Below are positions 51,814 through 59,371 of a stretch of 64,000 nt of DNA, one piece after another; the first letter of the stretch is position 1, and every line of letters starts with the position of its first letter. Under the pieces are notes generated by a model. It ran no database searches and had not been told where the DNA came from. It worked only from the letters and a program-made list of their open reading frames with translations. The stretch lies in NCBI GenBank assembly GCA_016720075.1, contig JADJXW010000004.1:212536-276535 (forward strand). The letters are read 5' to 3'. The DNA comes from Pseudomonadota bacterium. GTDB taxonomy: Bacteria; Pseudomonadota; Gammaproteobacteria; Steroidobacterales; Steroidobacteraceae. The position numbers were made by a program, and so were the translations under genes.

Positions 51814-52521
51814 ATGGTTCGTCCGCCTGCCGTTGCCGCGTTGTTGCTTCTGTTCGGCGAGGCTGCAGCGGAAACCGCCGCCGAGAGCGCAGCCAGGCTG
51901 GATCCGCGCAGTCATGTCATCACGAATGCCTCCCAGGTGCTCAACTACGAGATCGAGGGCGTCTCACTCAACACGGCGCCTGGTCTGACGGAATCCATAC
52001 TGGCCGGCCGCGGCTATCGCCGTGTGTATCCCGCCGAACCGCCCAAGGTCGGACACACGCAATTTATCTACGTGAAGGGCAACGCCATCTCGGCCGGAGC
52101 GGCAGGGTCGATGCCGGCCTATTCAGGCAACGGCGGCTACGGCTATGAAGTGCTGATCACGCTCAGCCCGTACAGATCGTGGATGGACTGGCCAATCCAC
52201 AAGGAAAAGTTGTACATCGCGCAAATTCGGTACCGACGGCTGCCGCCGCTCAGCGAAGCAGGCTTGCAAGGCAATGTGAGGGTCTTTTCGCCGTCCGGAC
52301 CGCTGCCCGATACGCCGGACAGGAAGGTACTCACTGATTTGAAGGCATGGCTGTGTGCCAGGATGTCCGATGTTGCGCTGCGCGCCCGCCACTGTGCGCG
52401 CACTCCGGACGATCAGCTCGAGGTTAAGCTTGATGTCCGCGATGGCACGCATGGCGTGGTCATCACGCTGCGGTCGGTGCGCGGCAAGAGCGAGCTGGTG
52501 CTGTCGCACTCGCCGGTGTAA
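51814..52521 (+). CDS. Exported protein of unknown function
   Basis: ATG 51814 (MVRPPAVAALLLLFGEAAAE) gives a short signal peptide; the frame is open earlier but without a signal. The 235-residue product has a mature start near ETAAESAARLDPRSH and segments such as SVLNYEIEGVSL-like VLNYEIEGVSLNTAPGLTESILA and GYGYEVLITLSPYRSWMDW. Cys at LCARM and HCART could pair. It is followed after 18 bp by another exported protein gene, so the two are probably one operon. No family was recognised. Confidence 0.6.
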   Translation: MVRPPAVAALLLLFGEAAAETAAESAARLDPRSHVITNASQVLNYEIEGVSLNTAPGLTESILAGRGYRRVYPAEPPKVGHTQFIYVKGNAISAGAAGSMPAYSGNGGYGYEVLITLSPYRSWMDWPIHKEKLYIAQIRYRRLPPLSEAGLQGNVRVFSPSGPLPDTPDRKVLTDLKAWLCARMSDVALRARHCARTPDDQLEVKLDVRDGTHGVVITLRSVRGKSELVLSHSPV

Positions 52522-52539
52522 CAAAGGGGGAGAACGACC

Positions 52540-53373
52540 ATGCGCATTGCCCTGACAGGTTTGCTGCTCGCCGCCCTGCCGATCCAGGTGCTTTCCCAGT
52601 CGGCCGCGGGCATCGAGAAATTCAACGATCCAAACATGCTTGTTGAAGAGGCGGCTGCTTGCCTCGAGTTGATCAGAATGCAGAAACCCACCTCGGGAAC
52701 GGACACAGCAAACGCCAATGCGGCGCTGAAGGATTGGCGCAGAGTGCACCAGATGGCCACATTCTGGTCCGTGCTTTACGGGTACAGCCTCGCGGAGAAC
52801 ATCCAGAGAGAACGTGTCGCGAACCTCCCGGCGAGCAAGCTGGCGTCCTGTGAGAGAAACCTGGCACTGTTCCGTTCACAGCTGCCATTGATAGAGCAGC
52901 AAACCTACGCCCGGAACTGGACAGCCGCTCTGCGGCGCAGCCGGGAAGACGCAGACCAAGTCTTTGCAGCCGACCTGTTTTTCGAGCAGATGCGGCTGCC
53001 TGACCGGATCGGCTGGTGCAAAATGACCCTCGCAACCATTCAGGACACACTGGCCAAGCAACCAGCGATCATGGGGATCGACCCGGCGACGCCTGAAGGT
53101 GCCCGTCGACTCGCCCAGAATTCCCAGAGCGCCGCCGCCCAGAGCAAGTTCTGGCAACAGCTCAGCGATTCAATACAGAAGCGCCCTGGCTTCACCAACA
53201 GGGACGGTGCTCTGTTCAGCCTGGGCGTTCTCTCCGGCAGTCACGCGTTCTCGTCCCAGATTACGCATCTGTACTACCACCTTGAGCGAACCAATCTGGC
53301 GAAGCGCATCTATCTCGAGACCAATGGCTCACTGTGCTATCGCGCGGCGGCTCAGCTGCGCGAGGAACAGTAG
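52540..53373 (+). CDS. Exported protein of unknown function
   Basis: ATG 52540 follows AAAGGGGGAGAACGACC, a strong ribosome site. The 277-residue product has a signal peptide (IALTGLLLAALPIQVLSQ) and a helical mature part with Cys at AACLELI, SCERNLA, WCKMTLA and LCYRAAA. No known domain was recognised. It forms an operon with the gene at 51814. Palindrome E begins 42 bp after its stop. Confidence 0.65.
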   Translation: MRIALTGLLLAALPIQVLSQSAAGIEKFNDPNMLVEEAAACLELIRMQKPTSGTDTANANAALKDWRRVHQMATFWSVLYGYSLAENIQRERVANLPASKLASCERNLALFRSQLPLIEQQTYARNWTAALRRSREDADQVFAADLFFEQMRLPDRIGWCKMTLATIQDTLAKQPAIMGIDPATPEGARRLAQNSQSAAAQSKFWQQLSDSIQKRPGFTNRDGALFSLGVLSGSHAFSSQITHLYYHLERTNLAKRIYLETNGSLCYRAAAQLREEQ

Positions 53374-53414
53374 CAATTCCAACAGAAACGTCAGGCAGAC
53401 CTACGGACCAAGGT

Positions 53415-53473
53415 GGTTTGCGAATCTTGCAATTCGGTCACTACGAGTGACTATTGCCGAGGAATGACGAACC
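53415..53473. repeat. 59-bp palindromic repeat, copy E
   Basis: GGTTTGCG at the left, inner pair GTCAC-TACGA-GTGAC, and a degenerate right end ACGAACC. It overlaps the last codons of the TRIC-type gene. With copy D it brackets that gene. Confidence 0.65.
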
Positions 53474-54026
53474 TTGGGTCGCCCATACCCAAAGCATTGG
53501 CGCCAACCAGAACCCAGCCGCCGATGAAGGCACAGATTGCATACGGTCTGTGATCATGGAATGCGCTTGGAATCTCATTGCAGACGATGTCGCGCAAGAC
53601 TCCCCCGAAGACTGCCGTGATCACGCCCATCAGCACCGCGACGATCGCCGGCGCGTCTCCGTGCAGCGCGATCTGCGTGCCGCTGGCGGTGAACAAACCG
53701 AGCCCCGCGGCGTCCGGCCACTGCATGGCGCGCTCCGTGGGGGCGAAGTGACTGGCGCGCATGAAAATCATCGCCGCGACGCAAAGCGCGAGCAGCACCC
53801 ACAGCCATTCCGCATGCTCGGCCCAGAAAAACGGTCGGCGATCCAACAGGATATCGCGCAACGTGCCGCCACCGAAGGCAGCCACACCCGCCACGATGCA
53901 GACGCCCACAGCGTCGAGTCGCTTCCGCGCAGCCTCCAACAGACCCGAGAGCGCAAATGCGATTGTTGCCGCCGACTCCACGAACGTCAGCACCTGTGAC
54001 AGGTTGGCAGGCGACGGATTATTCAT
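53451..54026 (-). CDS. TRIC/UPF0126 family cation channel
   Basis: The 191-residue protein has seven membrane helices and two internal repeats with the family motifs FGGGTLRDILLDRRPFFW and FGGVLRDIVCNEIPSAF. Bacterial members form trimeric potassium-permeable channels related to animal TRIC proteins. The length is normal. It stands alone between palindromes E and D, which lie within 45 bp of its start and across its stop. Its last codons come from palindrome E, so the C-terminus may have been altered by the insertion. Confidence 0.9.
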   Translation of the reverse strand: MNNPSPANLSQVLTFVESAATIAFALSGLLEAARKRLDAVGVCIVAGVAAFGGGTLRDILLDRRPFFWAEHAEWLWVLLALCVAAMIFMRASHFAPTERAMQWPDAAGLGLFTASGTQIALHGDAPAIVAVLMGVITAVFGGVLRDIVCNEIPSAFHDHRPYAICAFIGGWVLVGANALGMGDPRFVIPRQ

Positions 54027-54068
54027 TCGACACCCGCAAGAGTCAGCATACTTGGCCCCATGCGGAGC

Positions 54069-54127
54069 GGTTTACGGTTTCCACGCGACTGTCACTTTGA
54101 GTGAGTGAAATCAAAGTTTGGTAAACC
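54069..54127. repeat. 59-bp palindromic repeat, copy D
   Basis: GGTTTACG...GGTAAACC with an inner pair GTCAC-TTTGA-GTGAG that has one mismatch. It is 42 bp upstream of the TRIC-type start and 85 bp left of boundary repeat R7. Confidence 0.7.
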
Positions 54128-54211
54128 CGTGGCCACGTTTCGCCTGCATTTTCCCGGAAACTCCGACCTGTATCTTCAATCTCGAAGGCGCATAGTTGTA
54201 AGTTGCATCCC

Positions 54212-54350
54212 TCACTCCCACTCAATAGTCTCCGCGCCACGCAAGTCGCTATCACTGTTGAAGATCTAGCGAGAGTGCAAAGATTTTACCGTCAAGACAA
54301 CCGTCAGAATGCGTCGCTTGGCGGAGTGACGTGGCGATAGATCACGAAAG
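54212..54350 (-). repeat. 140-bp boundary repeat, copy R7
   Basis: On the minus strand 54229-54212 encodes T-I-E-W-E-stop. The blocks GATTTTACCGTCAAGAC, GCGTCGCTTGGCGGAGTG and GCGATAGATCACGAAAG follow. Its inner part resembles R3. It separates the TRIC unit from the DUF433/DUF5615 toxin-antitoxin pair. Confidence 0.78.
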
Positions 54351-54536
54351 CTATGCGCCATCAGCCTGCAGATTGATGATGCAGATGCAGCCGGTGCGCC
54401 GTCATGAAATCTGCACCAGCAGTTGCACGATTCGCGCCGGGACCAATACGCCAAGTAATCGCTCGACCTCAATTTGCAGAACCACCAGTGTGCACAGCGT
54501 CGTCGTAGGCGACGGCTCGACGAATACGGATCGACG

Positions 54537-54905
54537 CTATACGTCCGGATTCTGGTGGATTCGAACCCTGCCGGGCTCGATGATCCAGAGCTCCGCTCCC
54601 AACTCATGTTTGGACAACAACGCAATGAGGTCGTGAATTCGGTTCTCGACGGCGCCAGCCCCCGCGCGCGGCGCGACTTCCAGTATCACGATGCCGGCCG
54701 AGCGCTCTGGCGGAAATCGCAGCACTTGCCCGAAATCGTGATCCAACGTCACCAGTACCCGCTGTTCGGCAATACAAACGTCGAACAGGTTTTCGTCCGC
54801 CGTGCCATTCAACGACTGAAGTGTCACCGTGGAAACATCGTGCCCCGCGTCTCGCAGCAGTTGCTCTGACTTGCGGCCGATGTTTTCGTCCAGCTTGAAC
54901 TTCAC
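54537..54905 (-). CDS. DUF5615 PIN-like putative toxin
   Basis: A GTG start at 54905 overlaps the preceding stop (GTGA). The 122-residue protein begins MKFKLDENIGRKSEQLLRDAGHDV and has VLVTLDHDFGQVLRF, the conserved acidic residues (D6, E7 and the LDHDF Asp pair) of the Mut7-C/DUF5615 PIN-like nuclease fold. It is paired with a DUF433 protein, a common toxin-antitoxin arrangement. RNase activity is inferred from the fold. The pair lies between R7 and an IS91-type end. Confidence 0.85.
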   Translation of the reverse strand: MKFKLDENIGRKSEQLLRDAGHDVSTVTLQSLNGTADENLFDVCIAEQRVLVTLDHDFGQVLRFPPERSAGIVILEVAPRAGAGAVENRIHDLIALLSKHELGAELWIIEPGRVRIHQNPDV

Positions 54906-55144
54906 GCCACGCGTTCAGTCGGAACCGGGATGATTCGTTCCCGCGCAGCCTCGGCGCCATAGGCCATCGCCGCGCGGATATCCTCATTGGTAAGCTGGGG
55001 GTAGTCGGCGATCAACTCGTCGGCAGTGACGCCGGATGCAAGCAGATCCAGTATCAGGGATACCCAGAGACGGGTTCCACGGATTGTCGGCTTGCCGAAG
55101 CAGACATTCGGGTCGATACGGATTCGGTCCAGCAATGGATTCAT
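54902..55144 (-). CDS. DUF433 family antitoxin
   Basis: The 80-residue protein has the family pattern DRIRIDPNVCFGKPTIRGTRLWV and LLASGVTADELIADYPQLTNEDIRAAM, with a winged-helix-like fold, in region 55130-54990. DUF433 proteins are usually the antitoxins of DUF5615 toxins and may bind their own promoter. Translational coupling to the toxin by a 4-bp overlap supports the pairing. Its start is only 27 bp from the IS91 oriIS end, which leaves little room for a promoter, so it may be transcribed from within the IS end. Confidence 0.88.
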   Translation of the reverse strand: MNPLLDRIRIDPNVCFGKPTIRGTRLWVSLILDLLASGVTADELIADYPQLTNEDIRAAMAYGAEAARERIIPVPTERVA

Positions 55145-55170
55145 GACGGCAGGCTACTCTCAGACCCGGT

Positions 55171-55825
55171 GGATAGGAAGTTCAAACGAGCCCTGTTGTG
55201 CAGTCTACTTCGCCGGACGGGCCTTATGGTGAGCCCGAGCCCGCCATCGTCAGACCCCGCCCCGGTGAATCCGGCGGCCAGGAGCCCCTCCGGACCGTCC
55301 GCCAGCCGCGCGCACCCCGGCCCGCAGCGGTAATTCCGCCCCTCCCCCGCCCAGACCGCAAGGCAGGCAAAGGCCGACCCACTCCGCCGTCATCCGGCAG
55401 CCGATATGCCCCCTCAGCTTCGAACTCACAGCAGACGGGACTGCGCCGGCGGCGCTCTGGCCCCGAGCGGCAGCCCGCACTGAACCTGCTCCAGCGCCGT
55501 GCGCTCAGGTGCGCCAGAATCTTCGCGATGACCTGCGGCTCCTCGATGCTGGCAATCACCTTGAGCTTTCCACCGCAGCGTGCACAGGCCTCGATGTCGA
55601 TCCCGAACACCCGCTTCAGGCGCTTGGCCCAGCTCATGGCCACATGGCGCGGGGTGGAAGACGGCTCGGTGCCCTCTTCCGCTTGCGGCTTCGCGCCCTT
55701 GCCCCGACCCGCCGGCGTCACTGCTGCGCGCAACTTGCTGTGCGGCGCGAATACCCCGTGGTACCGCGTCAGATGCATCCGCGGCGGTGGCACCAATGCG
55801 GCCAGGCGTGCCATCAGATCCAGCA
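55171..55825 (-). mobile_element. IS91/ISCR-like remnant 1 with oriIS
   Basis: The oriIS end lies at 55171-55240: on the minus strand GTTTGAACTTCCTATCC with an upstream imperfect hairpin GGGCTCACC...GGCCC. It is followed by a transposase C-terminus reaching about 55825, where the sequence switches abruptly to nuoD. The terIS end and most of the transposase are missing. It is nearly identical to remnant 2 over their shared 440 bp, differing mainly in lengths of C runs. Confidence 0.8.
55426..55825 (-). pseudogene. IS91-family transposase, C-terminal fragment
   Basis: From the nuoD junction the frame reads LDLMARLAALVPPPRMHLTR, YHGVFAPHSKLRAAVTP, then MSWAKRLKRVFGIDIEACARCGGKLKVIASIEEP, a zinc-finger-like CxxCGG tail typical of IS91/IS801 transposases, in region 55820-55520. 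A 1-base loss near 55508, where remnant 2 has CTCCAGG, shifts the last 30 codons; the expected end APPAQSRLL stops at 55426. The catalytic HUH and Tyr motifs are absent. Confidence 0.8.
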
Positions 55826-56489
55826 TAGACTTCATAGGGCTGCTTCTTGCGCAGGTCCCAGGCGATACCCGAGCCGCGCAGCATCGGACCGGTAAAACCG
55901 AGTTGCATCGCACGTTCCGGCGTCACGACACCGATGTTGACGGTGCGCTGCTTCCAGATCCGGTTGTCGGTGAGCAGAGTTTCGTATTCGTCGACACAGG
56001 CCGGGAAGCGGCGCGTGAAATCCTCGATGAAATCGAGCAGCGATCCGGAGCGCGCCTCGTTGAGGCGGTCGACGTCTTTCTGCGAGCGCCAGCGCGAGGC
56101 CTGGTAGCGCGGCATGGTTTCGGGCAGGTCGCGGTACACGCCGCCCGGGCGGTAGTACGTGGCATGCATGCGCGTACCCGACACGGCCTCGTAGCAGTCC
56201 ATGAGGTCTTCGCGTTCGCGGAAACAGAACAGGAACACGCTCATCGCGCCGATGTCGAGGCCATGCGCGCCCAGCCACATCAGGTGGTTCAGGATGCGCG
56301 TGATCTCGTCGAACATCGTGCGGATGTACTGCGCGCGCAGCGGCACCTGCACGCCGAGCAGCTTTTCCATCGCCATCACGTAGGCGTGCTCGTTGCACAT
56401 CATCGACACGTAGTCGAGCCGGTCCATGTAGCCGATGGACTGGTTGAAGGGCTTGTGTTCGGCCAGCTTCTCGGTGCCCCGGTGCAGGT
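55825..56489 (-). pseudogene. nuoD: nuoD internal fragment (NADH-quinone oxidoreductase subunit D)
   Basis: About 221 codons in one open frame: LHRGTEKLAEHKPFNQSIGY at 56488, then MDRLDYVSMMCNEHAYVMAMEKLLGV (region 56427-56350), GTRMHATYYRPGGVYRDLP, VNIGVVTPERAMQLGFTGPMLRGSG and AWDLRKKQPYEVY at the left. This corresponds to roughly residues 40-260 of the normal 417. Both ends are cut exactly at IS91 sequence and no start or stop of its own is present. The frame is fully intact with no shift, which suggests recent capture. A working nuo operon should exist elsewhere in the genome. Confidence 0.9.
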
Positions 56490-56927
56490 GGATAGGAAGT
56501 TCAAACGAGCCCTGTTGTGCAGTCTACTTCGCCGGACGGGCCTTATGGTGAGCCCGAGCCCGCCATCGTCAGACCCCGCCCGGTGAATCCGGCGGCCAGG
56601 AGCCCTCCGGACCGTCCGCCAGCCGCGCGCACCCCGGCCCGCAGCGGTAATTCCGCCCCTCCCCCGCCCCGACCGCAAGCCAGGCACAGGCCGACCCACC
56701 CCACCGTCATCCGGCAGCGGACACGCCCCCTCAGCTTCGAACTCACAGCAGACTGGACTGCACAGGTGGCGCTCTGGCCCCGAGCGGCAGCCCGCACTGA
56801 ACCTGCTCCAGCGCCGTGCGCTCCAGGTGCGCCAGAATCTTCGCGATGACTGCAGGCTCCTCGATGCTGGCAATCACCTTGAGCTTCCCGCCGCAGCGCG
56901 CACAGGCCTCGATGTCGATCCCGAACA
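56490..56927 (-). mobile_element. IS91/ISCR-like remnant 2 with oriIS and transposase tail
   Basis: The oriIS end (56490-56559) abuts the nuoD fragment directly. The transposase tail FGIDIEACARCGGKLKVIAS through LERTALEQVQCGLPLGARAPPVQSSLL stops at 56743 and is cut at about 56927, where cobT sequence begins. In this copy the C-terminal frame is uninterrupted and gives the true end of the transposase. It shares about 440 bp with remnant 1. Confidence 0.8.
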
Positions 56928-57486
56928 GCGATGTTTGGGCGAGGCTGGATGCGCTGGCGCCACGGCGCAGCCTGGGAGGCTGGAGGAACTGGCGGTACGG
57001 CTGGCGTGCATCCAGCAGACGCTTGCACCTGTGGTGCAACCCTGCAGCCTGGTGCTGTTCGCCGCGGATCATGGCGTGGTCGCCAGTGGTGTTTCAGTAT
57101 GGCCCCAGGACATTACTGCGCTCATGGTGTGCACGAAAGTCGCGGGCCGTTCGGCCAGCGCCGCGCTGGCGGCAGCCCATGGCTGTGACCTGCGGGTGGT
57201 CGAGGTGGTGCTGCTGATGGACGGCTACGTGGCCACCGCCGCGGCACTGGTGGCCCATACCCTGCAACCGGGGCTTGCCGGGTGCATGGTGGCGTCGCAT
57301 CTGCCCTCCGAGCCGGGGCATCGTTCTGCACTCACATTCCTGGGTCTGCAGCCCCTGCTCGACTGGAACATGCGCCTGGGTGAAAGAACAGGAGCATTGG
57401 CCGCCCTTGGGTTGCCAGATGGTGCCGCGGCCCCGCTGGGCAATGTGGCCGCGCTGGATGAACTGGGCGTACTGCGCAAGGATTGA
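56928..57486 (+). pseudogene. cobT: cobT fragment with large internal deletion
   Basis: After the IS91 junction the plus strand reads ARLDALAPRRSLG, shifts by one base near 56975, then LEELAVRLACIQQTLAP and LVLFAADHGVVASGVSVWPQDITALMV, the N-terminal part of nicotinate-nucleotide:dimethylbenzimidazole phosphoribosyltransferase. After CDLRVVEV it jumps straight to LLMDGYVATAAALVAHTL and SEPGHRSALTFLGLQPLLDWNMRLGERTGA, the C-terminal part. About 130-150 residues, including much of the substrate-binding core, are missing, and the first residues are lost to the IS. It cannot be active. Confidence 0.85.
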
Positions 57487-57528
57487 CTGCACGCACCGGG
57501 CGCCTTTGCCAGCCCCCTGCAATTTGGC

Positions 57529-57544
57529 ATATTGTCGACAATAT
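57529..57544. promoter_or_regulatory. Palindromic operator before the dehydratase gene
   Basis: ATATTGTCGACAATAT is a perfect 16-bp palindrome that overlaps the first two bases of the start codon. Its core recurs at 59282-59295 before the TonB receptor. The form TTGTxxACAA fits a GntR/FCD-type repressor site. No regulator gene is in the window. Confidence 0.6.
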
Positions 57545-59262
57545 GACCCCCTTCAAGCCGTCAGGCGCTGCCTCCCCTCTGCGCTCCCGTGTCACGGTGG
57601 AAGGCGCGGACCGCGCGCCGCATCGTGCTTTCCTGCGTGCGCTGGGACTGTCCGATGCGGATATGGAAAAGCCCTTTGTCGGTGTGACCTCCGCGGCGGC
57701 TGGCAACACGCCATGCAATGTTCCGCTGGCGCGGTTCGCTGAACTGGCGGCAGAGGGAGTGCGGGTGGCGGGCGGATTTCCGTTCAGCTTCACCTGTGCT
57801 TCGGTGGCCGACAGCATGTCGATGAATCACGCGGGCATGCGCTATTCGCTGGTGTCGCGCGAGCTGATTGCCGACAGCATCGAAGCCGTCATGAACGGCC
57901 ACGCCTACGACGCCATCGTCGGTATTGCCGGCTGTGACAAGACCCTGCCGGGCGCGATGATGGGAATGGTCCGCCTGAACCTTCCATCGGTGTTCCTGTA
58001 CGGCGGCAGTACGCTGCCGGGGCGTATCGAAGGTCGTGAGGTCACCATCCTCGATACCTACGAAGCCGTGGGTGGCTGGTACGCCGGCCGGGTTTCGGCC
58101 GGGGAACTGGAATCGATGGCGCGCGCCGCCGTTCCGGTTCCCGGCGCCTGTCCGGGACAATTCAGCGCGAACACCATGGGAATGGTGGCGGAGACGCTGG
58201 GGCTGGCGCTGCTGGGTTCCTCGACCATGCCGGCAGTGCATTCCCGACGTATCGATGTGTCGCGCCAGGCGGGGGAAAGCGTCATGCGGATTCTCGCGGC
58301 CGGCGGCCCCCTGCCGCGCGACCTCGTGACCCGCAAGAGCCTGGAAAACGCGGCGCGAACGGTGGCGGCCACCGGTGGGTCGACCAATGCGGCACTGCAT
58401 CTGTCCGCCATCGCCCACGAAGCGGGATTGAGTTTCCCGCTGGAGGAGATCGGCCGCGAGTTCCGTCGTACGCCTCTGCTGGCGGACATGAAGCCGGGAG
58501 GGAAATACCTGGCTGTTCATCTGGACGAGGCAGGCGGTGTGCCGGGTGGTGCTGCGCGCGCTGCCCAGGCCGGTTTGTTGCACGGCGATTGTCTGACGCT
58601 CGATGGCCGGACTCTGGAGGCGGCGCTGCAGGTGGCGCCGATTGCCGCCGGGCCGGTTGTATGGCCGGCCACCCAGCCGAAATCGGCCGACGCAGGCCTT
58701 GCTGTGCTGCAGGGCAATCTCTGCCCTGACGGCGCGCTGCTCAAGACGGCCGGTCTGCAATCGCTGGAGTTCACCGGCCGGGCACGCGTGTTTGAAAGTG
58801 AAGACACGGCCGTGGCCGCAGTCCGGGCACGCGACTATGCCGCCGGCGATGTGATCGTCATCCGCAATGAAGGTCCGAAAGGCGGGCCGGGCATGCGCGA
58901 GATGCTGGGCGTGACCGCGCTGATCTACGGGCAGGGCATGGGCGAATCCGTCGCTCTGCTGACCGACGGACGATTCTCCGGCGCGACCCGCGGCATGTGC
59001 ATCGGGCATGTCTCGCCGGAAGCTGCCGCGGGCGGCGCGATCGGATTGGTGCGCGACGGCGACACCATCCACATCGACGCGCCGCGGAACGATCGAACTG
59101 CGCGTCAGCGAGGGCGAACTGCAGGCGCGGCGACGTGACCGCTCTGCATGGCAGCCGCTGGTCCGGGGCGGACTGCTGGAGAAATATGTCGGCACGGTGG
59201 GCTCGGCCCACCTGGGGGCCGTGACGCATTCGGGCATGGATCCGGGAGCGCCGATGGATTGA
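57543..59262 (+). pseudogene. IlvD/EDD-family dehydratase, frameshift near the 3' end
   Basis: ATG 57543 gives VEGADRAPHRAFLRALGL at the front. All three iron-sulfur cysteine motifs are present: AGNTPCNVPL, GCDKTLPGAMMGM and PGACPGQFSANTMGM. Near 59088 one extra base shifts the frame; the continuation GTIELRVSEGELQARRRDR and AHLGAVTHSGMD ends at 59262, giving about 572 residues. The family includes dihydroxy-acid dehydratase and several sugar-acid (arabonate, xylonate, gluconate) dehydratases. With a TonB receptor, sulfatase and FAH hydrolase nearby, a sugar-acid substrate is more likely than branched-chain amino-acid synthesis. The single shift may be an assembly error. Confidence 0.8.
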
Positions 59263-59281
59263 GGCTGGTTCCGTCTATTGC

Positions 59282-59295
59282 ATATTGTCGACAAT
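59282..59295. promoter_or_regulatory. Palindromic operator before the TonB receptor gene
   Basis: ATATTGTCGACAAT shares 14 bases with the site at 57529-57544. It lies 76 bp upstream of the receptor start, so both genes are probably under one repressor. Confidence 0.55.
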
Positions 59296-59371
59296 CGGCA
59301 TAGTGTCTGCCGTCAATCGGTTCGACAGACCCCGTGCGAAGGGGCTGCGCCACGAAAACGGGAGAACAGCC

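Noticed and set aside
16784..54127. Palindromic 58-59 bp repeats as integron attC sites (59-base elements)
   Set aside because: The outer ends read GTTTAC...GTAAAC, the opposite arrangement from RYYYAAC...GTTRRRY, and no integron integrase is present.
10965..54350. Boundary repeats as a CRISPR array
   Set aside because: Units are far longer than CRISPR repeats, spaced by kilobases and separated by genes.
55825..56489. nuoD fragment as a functional gene
   Set aside because: It lacks start, stop and about half of the protein, and no other nuo gene is nearby.
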